Source: Holothuria scabra (lineage: Eukaryota > Echinodermata > Holothuroidea > Aspidochirotida > Holothuriidae). Taken from it: a stretch of 64,000 nt of DNA. Made by a program: the position numbers and the translations under genes. The DNA lies in NCBI GenBank assembly GCA_037179385.1, contig CM074189.1, positions 23,745,648-23,809,647 on the forward strand. Reading direction: 5' to 3'. Positions within the stretch are counted from its first letter, which is position 1. Each line of letters starts with the position of its first letter. Below, piece by piece: positions 55,982-64,000 of this stretch. The notes below the pieces were generated by a model. That model was not told the DNA's origin and did not search any database. It saw only the letters and a program-made list of their open reading frames with translations.

Positions 55982-58900
55982 ACATCAAGCAGAAGAATAA
56001 AGGGGTCAATGGGGTCAGGTCACTCGGCTGAGAGGAGGGGGGCTGCTACGGGGACTTACTATATCCATCTTTTGATAGGCAATACGAGTAGGAGATTGCG
56101 TCTATATCTGAAAAGAAGGATTTAAAACCAATTAGCAGCTCAGATAATTATGTTAAAATTTGGAACTTGATGAAATTTAGGATGTATATTAAAGTTGACA
56201 TGTTATGCAGTTGTTCGGGTGGACACAACAATGAATTCATAATCTTGTTATGGAGACAGAGACAAATGCAGTACATTGAGGCAAGAAGAGGAGATGGTGG
56301 AAGTTTGGAAAAGAATGGAATAGGTTGATGATGATCAACTCTTCACTAGTGTTGTACTGGTTGTTGTTGTTCACTGTCAGTGTATACGAGACTTGCACAA
56401 AAGGTCTATTCAGATATACCAATCGGTCTGGAAAGCGCCGTGACACACAACACATTGCTTTTGTACACAACCTAGGATCCCCTTCCTACTACTTTTGGGA
56501 TAATGCCTCGTTCTCTTAGGAATTTTTTCAGTTTTTTTTCTGGGGGGGGGAGGGGTGAAAACTACTCCCACCACCCCCATCCAATAAATGAAACCCTTTT
56601 AATTTATTGCTTTTGAATGCTTTGAAAGAGATTTCACAATGTTGCTTTCTCAAAAAATTCCACCCACTTGGAAGTTAAAAGTTAAAATTTCCTCTTCCAA
56701 AATTGATTTTTAATTTTGCCTACTGTTTCCATAAAGGGTCAGAACTTGCACTTTATTAACTTTGAGAACATTTTCAAACCAATCTTTAATTTTTTTTAAA
56801 AAAGTTAATAGCTAAAAAGAAATTTGGTAAAGTCTTCCAATTCCAAGTTTAGAAATATGAATTGACTTATTCACACTTCACCAACTTTAGGTCAAAGGTT
56901 AATGGGTTCACACTCATAGGTGTGTTTCAGCTGATGGTGAGATGTCAACAAATGTACAACAGTAAGCTATTGACAGCCAGTGCAGTGCTCAAATGCTTTG
57001 TTACCAGTTGACCTGAACAGAAAGGTCACTGACACATATGCAGATTTATAAACTTCGAAATTGTCTACTCGGAAGTGAGCTTGCCAGGCTAATCATTGCA
57101 ATTAAGCTGCCCAATATGTTCAAGTAAACAAAGGTCCCATTTCCTAGGCTAATGCGACCAGAAAATGCCAACAGCAGGAAAAGTGTGGGGATAAAGTCAA
57201 CATGGGCCTCCTCTCATTTCTGCAGTCCCTGTATATATCATTACCCTTAAAGCTAATACTCATATGCCAACTCAATCCAGGAGTACTTCTTACTTCTCAA
57301 ACAATTTTACCTTTATAAAGCAAATATTGCACAAAGAGTTATTCTGCTTTATCATATGGACCATTAAAGAACACAAAAATTGGCACGAAATAAAAATACT
57401 CTTGACTTTTTCTAGGGTGAGCCAAGCAATTTCTAACTAAGAGCAATTGCCAATTTTACCACAGGTAATATTTTTAAGGTGGGATGGCTGCATTACGGAA
57501 CCCCTTGCTGATGCAATGCAAGCAAATAAAATGCCGAAAGCAGCAGAAATGATCATGCATGCCATCTACGGACTGAATTTCAAGTCAATCTTTTGCTACA
57601 GGTTATTTATGTTCAAATGAATATTATATTAATTTGTGCTTCAGTAAAATTTTGTTTTTGCCGGTTTCCCATCACCACCACTCATTCCCCCCCCCCCATC
57701 CAGTTGTCTGGCAGCATACATTAGAATCTGAGTTAAGAATACCAATATAAGATGTTAATTCATTTCGGTTTTAGTTTCATTTCTTTTTCCTATGCCCTGC
57801 CTAGTTCCAAAGAATTTGATGAACAAGAATCATGAGATATGAGAGGGAGATGGATTTTGATGATGTTGTATGCCAATCTTGCAGCTGCCCACAACATTTT
57901 TTCTGGTTGTGAGGTACTCATAAATTCATTGAAAGTTGGACCTTCAGTGCTTTTTACATTAGCGTATGTAACATGTCTGTCTCAGTAACAGGGCCATTGG
58001 ATCTGCTTTGCAGATTGGAAGGGGGGATACTTTTCCAACAGCCAGCTGAACCCTAGATCATGTCCTGGACTGGAATTGCCTTTAAGCAATCCACCCATAA
58101 TGTATGTATATGAGCGCTCATGTATACACACCACCTAAGTCATCTTTGCATCATACTATGATGTATTTTGTTTATTCTGCCTGTTGTTTATTTAATCTCT
58201 CTGAACCAATGGGTGGGGGGAGGGGAAAAATGATATGTTTGTCCCCCAATATTTTTATTGCAATGGCAATTGCCCCCCTGCCCCCCAGGATCAAAGCCCT
58301 CCTCATAACATGATTCACAAACAGAACAATGATGCTGTTTTATATATTTAGTAAAGTACTGCATTAATAGATAAGAGCAACATCTCTATCAATCTAGCTT
58401 TTTAAGAGTAAATTATGAACAAAATTATCAAGAAGTTTTTGAGTTTATTGGCAAGCTATTAACAGAAATTGTTAAGTAAGCAAAGGTTCAAAAAATACTC
58501 CTTTCCATTTTACACAATGGTGCACAACTATTAATATACCCTTGAAGACTGAACTATAAGTAGTCTACTATATACTAACCTCCCTGAGGCTCCCTCCCAT
58601 TTACATATTTTTCTTTTTTTTTTGGGGGGGGGGGAGTTAACATTTTTTGGGAGGGGTGCTGAGTTGGTTACACAACTGCATAAAGAGTATTTTTCAACAT
58701 ACTGTATGTAAACATGTAAGCTATATTTACACCCAATAATAGCCCATGCATGCACAATTTTTTTGCCGGGGGGGGGGGAGGATTTTGGGGGCTAGGATTT
58801 TTTCTTTTTTTTGAGTGGGAGCTAGAGATTGCATCCCCGACCTCGTTAAAAGTATCCCATGAGAATCTGATAACACAGAGAAGACAGAATCTTTTAGTTC

Positions 58901-59392
58901 AATTAAAATCCATTAGCATAAATACCATCAAAATTTAGTTTAAAAGCTGGTGCAAGTTTATTGTGACCCCTTTTCACTTTTTTCTTTCGTTTCAGGTGTT
59001 TTATTAACTTGACTCCAACAGCATTTCCTGTACATCAAAAATAGGTAAATTCACCATACAATCTTAATTTTTAATAGAACTATTGCTGAATTATTTGAGC
59101 TATTTTTAAGGAACTCCTGTGTCATAATAAGTACAAGTCAATCTGGAGATGAAGTGGACAAACAATAAAGTAGCAGTGAAGGAAAATACCCCAACTTGTC
59201 ACCAGACTTTTCCCCTTTCGTTGCCATTTAAAGATGAACATTATACGTTCTTTGTGGCATTATCTTGGTATGCCTGCTTCCGTGGTGGCTTGGGCTGAAA
59301 AGTATGCCATTTAAAAAAAATATGTCCTGTATTCCATAAGAGGCAACTAAGGGGGAGGACTTGATGAACCGTTCTTTTGCTAGGGATTATAC
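55982..59392. other. Non-coding sequence with several G/C tracts
   Basis: C11 at 57687-57697, G11 at 58624-58634 and G11 at 58768-58778, the last two each preceded by a T run in the same orientation. No gene or bounded element was recognised. Around 59328 the word CCATAAGAGGCAACTAAGG resembles CATAAGAGGGGACTTAAGG at about 48142, perhaps an old shared repeat. Confidence 0.35.
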
Positions 59393-59629
59393 CAGTGGTG
59401 GAGCTACCATATAGTCAGAGGGGGCAGTTGCCCCCCTTGAGGGACTCAAATTGCCTGTAAGCACCCTTTTTACTCTTTTTACTGTATTGAGGCATATCTA
59501 CCTACATAAAAGTTTCCCTACAGCCTTTTTTTTGCCCCCTCTGACCAAGAATTCTTGCCCAACAAACTTTGAAGTGCCCCTAAAGGGCATTCTTGCCCCC
59601 TATGACTGAATTTCCTTCTTCTGCCACTG
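59393..59629. mobile_element. hAT-like MITE, CAGTGG ends
   Basis: A 237-bp element with ends CAGTGGTGGAGCTACC and, on the other strand, CAGTGGCAGAAGAAGG. The flanks GATTATAC (59385-59392) and GACTATAC (59630-59637) match at 7 of 8. The interior has repeated TTGCCCCC words (near 59429, 59529, 59552 and 59592) in both orientations, which give internal hairpins. Confidence 0.88.
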
Positions 59630-61137
59630 GACTATACTTTTACTGCCTATATGCCTAATTCCTACATATGTAACATGTACCATATAATACATTCATTTTG
59701 GTGTGTTTTTTAACCCCTACCCAATAAACTAATTTAATTATCTGAAACAACCTATAAATATAAAATTTAGGAAAATCAGCTAGTTATGACCATAATCCAA
59801 GTTTTGGCACTGGTTTGTGGTTAAATTATCTCTTTTTCAATTTGAAGATGCACTTTCTAAGCATGCACAATGGATTAAAAGATATACTTTTTAGGGGGTT
59901 GGGGTATGTGGGGGTAGGGAGGGACAGGAATGCAATCATACTTTGTGTGCTTTTGTACATACAGCATAGATTTTCCTCTTTTCTAATTGGTGGACTTCAG
60001 GAACTTCATTCTGTTAAGATGAATTCTCTGTATTTGTCCCTATTTTTATGTTTTTTTGCTCAAGTTTGATGTGAGTAAGAGACAGCCAAACAACAATATA
60101 AAACAGAAGCGATTGCATTCCTGGGAGTTTGTGCACGATAAATTTTGGCACTATAAAAAAAAAAAAATCCAACAAAACAAATAAAACGTGCTGCAGTTTT
60201 AGAAAGCAAGGTGATTTAGATTTAAATGCATCCAAAGTGAGACAAAGGATGTTGGCAAATGGCTTGAATCCCATGAAAGAAGCAAAAACATGCCAAATGG
60301 AAAGGATATTTTCCCAAAATGGAGTTCTGTTTATACTCATGTGAATAAACTTGACTACATTCCACTCTTCAATCTGTGGCTAAATCTCCTGAACTAATGA
60401 GCTAATAAAAACAAATTTCCTGTGCTGTAAAATTGTTCAAGGTGTCATTAACTGCTAAAAATTGTAAGGCAGAATTTGAATCTTTGCTGCAGGATAATGA
60501 AAGCATCCCCCCCCCCCACACCTTTTAAGAAATGCAATTTGAAAAGCAGAGCAAGGTTGATGCAGATGAAATCACTTACATTTCGTATAGACTGTTTTCC
60601 ATCATGCAGGAACATTCTGGATGGTGTTCAAATTCAACACACAAACATTGATCAAACAAGAACATAAATTACATTGACCTAAATACACTGCCATTCCTGC
60701 ATATTTATCCACAAGATGACTACAGTTTGCACAATTTGTGTTATCTCTAAACATCTGAGTAATTACAAGAAGACCTAAGCTAAACCAAATTCCTTTGAGA
60801 AAAAGTTCAGCTTCCTACCCCCTCTCGACTTCCCCTCATCCTCAATCCCCACCCTTAGGATTGCCATTAGACCCATTAGACAGCTAGGTAATTTGTGGTC
60901 ACCATCTTGGACTGGTTCTATGGGAAGGGGAAGTCCCTCTCCCCTTTGAAAAATTACTGCCGGTTAAAGAATGCTAACAAAAAACAAGGAATTATCACTC
61001 AGTTCTAAAGGAATCTATGATTTTATTCATTTTGGCCGGGCAGTGATGCTGAAATTGATGGCAAGTACCAGGCAGAGATTTTGAGAGCTTGGTAGCATTG
61101 TCCTGCACTGCCTGGGCGGACAACCCTGCCCAACAAA
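59630..61137. other. Non-coding sequence
   Basis: Overlapping open frames at 60014-60344 on both strands lack splice support. C11 run at 60507-60517. No repeat recognised. Confidence 0.35.
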
Positions 61138-61442
61138 TAAAGGGCCAAACCTCTCACCCCAAACTAGAATTTTGGCACTAGGGGTACCAAAATTCTCAAT
61201 TGGCTCAGCTCTTTGATTGACAGCTAGTTCAAACAATGCAGAGTACAAAAGCTTATGTTACACAGCATGAACAGAACTGAGAGTGCTTTGATTTATAAAT
61301 TGAGTTTTTCTTTACTCAAATTGAAGCAATAAACTGAGATTGTATCTGGATGAGCATGAATTTCAGACAATTGTGGGAGGGGCTTAAGTAAGAAGGTTAG
61401 GAGGATTGGTACTGTTTGGGGTAAGAGAACTGGGCCTTTAAT
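61138..61442 (+). mobile_element. TTAA-bordered MITE, family A copy 10
   Basis: Starts ATAAAGGGCCAAACCTCTCA (the left TTAA has become ATAA) and ends GAGAACTGGGCCTTTAA. A near-consensus copy that includes GGGGTACCAAAATTCTCAAT, TTGGCTCAGCTCTTTGATTG and GGGAGGGGCTTAAGTAAGAA. It closely resembles copy 1. Confidence 0.9.
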
Positions 61443-63903
61443 TTGAAAAATTGGCTTCTATGCATATATCATTACATTACAGAGAAACTGCAATCGCCCT
61501 TTATAGTTAGAATTATTGGTAGAACACCACATCATCCTTTTCCATGGAAGGCCATTTCTGATCATGAGGAACTATCATTGCATCTGAATCTTCACATTAA
61601 TTTACTGAGAATATCTCTTTGATTAATACTTTGTTTGCACTGTTTACAAAACCAAAAAAAAAAATAAACAAATAAATTTAAATAAAGTAAAAAAAAATGA
61701 AGGTTTTTTGTATAGGCTAGTATATAAGAAAATAGGGTTCCTAATTTTTAACTTACTTTCTGGGGAATTAATTTCCATGACTTTCCCAGGACAAAAAAAT
61801 GAATTTCCATGACCTTTCTCTTGACTTCTTCCACAAATAACATAAAATTTAAGGTAAGGTGAACAATACATTTTTATATGACCAACAAGAATACACTTTA
61901 ATATTACAGAAGATTGTGAATGAGAATGGAAAAATGTTACTTTTTAAAAATTTATAGGACTTTTTCATGACTGCAAACAATTTTTCTGAATTTCAAAAAG
62001 TTTCCAGACCTTGAAGTTTTTTTCAAAATTTCCATGATCTTTCCAGGTTTTCTATGAATGCTAATGCACTGTTTGAAGCAATTTTGGACTTGTTGTCAAT
62101 TGTGTTAAATGTACTGTACTACGTACTTTTAATGGTTGAGAGATGAGGAGTTTGAAAACAGCTGTGGAACAGCTGCAAAACCCCACACCATAATGAAAGT
62201 ACTAGCCGTAAAGGGGAAGTTCAAGCAAAAATTTAATTTTCATATGTGAAAGAAGAACCAAATCTTCACAGTGTGGTGAAAAATCAATTCAAATTGGACA
62301 TGTAGGTATTTCTCGAGATATCAGTAAATGAAGTGAGTAGATTTGTGTTCAAAAGTGAGTCTGGGGGCAACAGAACTGATATCACTTCCTCACATTGACA
62401 AGGAATGCTTTGTTTCCCTTTGTTTTATCAGACTGTTGTGTTGACCTTGAAGTTAATAGGAGTATGACCTCCCTGTGAGCAATGCAAAGTTTGTAAAATT
62501 CTCATGCAACTTATGCAATCACATTTTAATAGTATGTAATTGTTGAGGAGAAAATCCAGTCTTAAGTTTAAAGAAAAACAAAAGACTCCCCATTAATGTG
62601 GGGATGTGATGTCATATGTGCTTGCTTCAAGTTCACTTTTTGTTGAAAATGTGAAAATTTTACATGCTTGTATCTTGAGAACCACACATTGGATTTCAAT
62701 GCAAGTTTCACCAAAATGCTCAGGATAAGTACTCCTCTAACATATCAAATCCCGTTGTGACCTTAAACCCTTCTTTTAAGTCATATTTGCAGGCTAATAT
62801 TTCAAGAAATGATTGGTATTAGCAGAAATAGATTAGTGACTAAATACTGTTTGGGGCAAATATGTCGTTTTGCCTTGCCATTCGGCATACTGATTGCATC
62901 ATGCTTTATCAGTTGTACAGATCCAGCCTCCCACTTGAGAGAAAAAAAATTCAGCTGAATGGGGTAAAAACTTGATAGGTGACACATTGTATAGGTTTCA
63001 AGGGATCTGTCTGCCAGAGACAAAATTGATCGATTTCAAAATATGCAAAAATATTTTTTTCAGGAGGTGAAAACTGCATCTGCATTTGGAAGTCTTTCTT
63101 ATTTTCAAAGAAATACAATTTTTCTTGAAATCGTACACTTTATTTTTGAGAAATCTGTGTATGTCATATTCCAACTCATTAAATTTGGCATTTGCATTTA
63201 AAGTATAAATTTAGATTCCCCTGTAGGGAACACTAGGCAACTTTTTTTTTGCTGTACTCTACGTATGGTGTAAAGCAACTACATGGAAGAGTTCAGATAG
63301 TCCAACAGTATTTAAATTCAAGGAGAAACAAGAAATTCAATAACATAGAAAAACAAAAGGAACCTGAGGCAATTTGTCCATATGTCATAACTTTCTGTGG
63401 CTTTGTTGAAAAGTGGAAGTATTCTGTAACATAAATTACTCATCACTAAAATCAGATATCATGATACCTTTACATAGTTTCCTAAGCACTGAGGAGGGGA
63501 AATATACAGCCCCCTCGTCCCCCCCCCTACAAAATTGTGCTCTTTGAAACTGTGCGTAATGTGACTTAGCCATATGGTTTGAACAAGTTTAAATTAAGGG
63601 GTGGGTATTATTGTGTATATGTCAATCTAGGTGTTTGGAGGGAGTCAACATGTCTTGTGCAAAGAAACTGAAGAAGTTAAATTTATTGTTAATTGAAAAT
63701 GTATCTTCATTTAAGTTTCAATTTTAAGATTTCATGAGTCTTCTTACTGAAATGGTCCACAACAGGAATAAAATCAGGATTTGGTTGCAAAAAACAGCCA
63801 TCTATGTGAAGTCTTCTGGATCAACACTGTATTGACTTTACAGTTACACTAACTTAGGTCTGCATCAGGCATGAAACCCTGATGTGGTCTGGCTCAGGGA
63901 AAG
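61443..63903. other. AT-rich non-coding sequence
   Basis: Nothing recognised. Open frames such as 62802-63023 (-) and 63249-63434 (+) lack any support. A C9 run lies near 63520. Confidence 0.4.
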
Positions 63904-64000
63904 GTGCATAGCTGGGATTGTGTCATGGGGCGTTTGGTGTAATGGGGGTGTTTGGGGCACGACATGAGGGAAGAGTCTAAGGATAGAGAGAAAAAAAGAT
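63904..64000 (-). mobile_element. hAT-like MITE, family E copy 4, cut by window edge
   Basis: GTGCATAGCTGGGATTGTGTC and the downstream ATGGGG, GGGGTGTTTGGGGC and AGAGTCTAAGGATAG words match the reverse complement of the copy at 9178 from its right end inward. The other end lies beyond base 64000. Confidence 0.8.

Overview
This window looks like nuclear DNA from an animal, most likely a marine invertebrate. It is AT-rich, has no dense open reading frames and no bacterial-style operons. It is full of short non-autonomous DNA transposons, tRNA-derived SINEs, a decayed LINE and runs of 11-16 G or C. I cannot name the species. The tRNA-SINEs, hAT-type termini and possible Deu-like SINE tails are compatible with an echinoderm, hemichordate or similar genome, but that is inference. 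No complete protein-coding gene is visible; the longest open frame is about 178 codons and resembles nothing I know.

Coding content. The best gene evidence is a set of short candidate exons with good splice signals. On the + strand these are 7825-7888 and 18108-18161, which are phase-compatible, 39427-39484, and a possible terminal exon at 55742-55981. On the - strand there is a possible terminal exon at 33993-34130. The window is therefore probably intronic and intergenic sequence of one or more long-intron genes. None of the exon peptides is recognised.

Repeats explain much of the rest. (1) Family A, about 260-335 bp, has ten near-complete copies at 3876, 4712, 8376, 14830, 24100, 27557, 34281, 37658, 53444 and 61138, plus a fragment near 48866. 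Families B (two copies) and H (three) have different interiors but the same TTAAAG terminus and TTAA border, and family P (two) shares the start. (2) Family D (two copies) also sits in TTAA, and one copy splits a SINE at exactly that tetranucleotide. (3) Many hAT-like elements of 165-506 bp have CAGTG, CAGGG, CATGGGC, CACGG or TAGGGC termini and 8-bp target duplications, four or five of them perfect: 1634, 9178, 15113, 27218, 37151, 38718, 39638, 42412, 47099, 59393, and one cut by the right edge. (4) A tRNA-derived SINE family has about eight copies. (5) A frameshifted LINE reverse transcriptase C-terminus lies at 12850-13204.

The most striking structures are nested or folded. At 14305-15745 two inverted arms of a degenerate 30-bp minisatellite flank a family A element that is itself split by a 275-bp hAT-like element. 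At 29959-30392 there is a 434-bp foldback with 54-bp nearly perfect ends and internal GATC-rich repeats. At 54085-54343 there is a 259-bp palindrome with arms of about 100 bp. At 47099-47604 a hAT-like element interrupts a family G repeat, and a paralogous empty site survives at about 48525-48575. I found no evidence for a novel multi-gene system, CRISPR array, or rRNA or functional tRNA gene.
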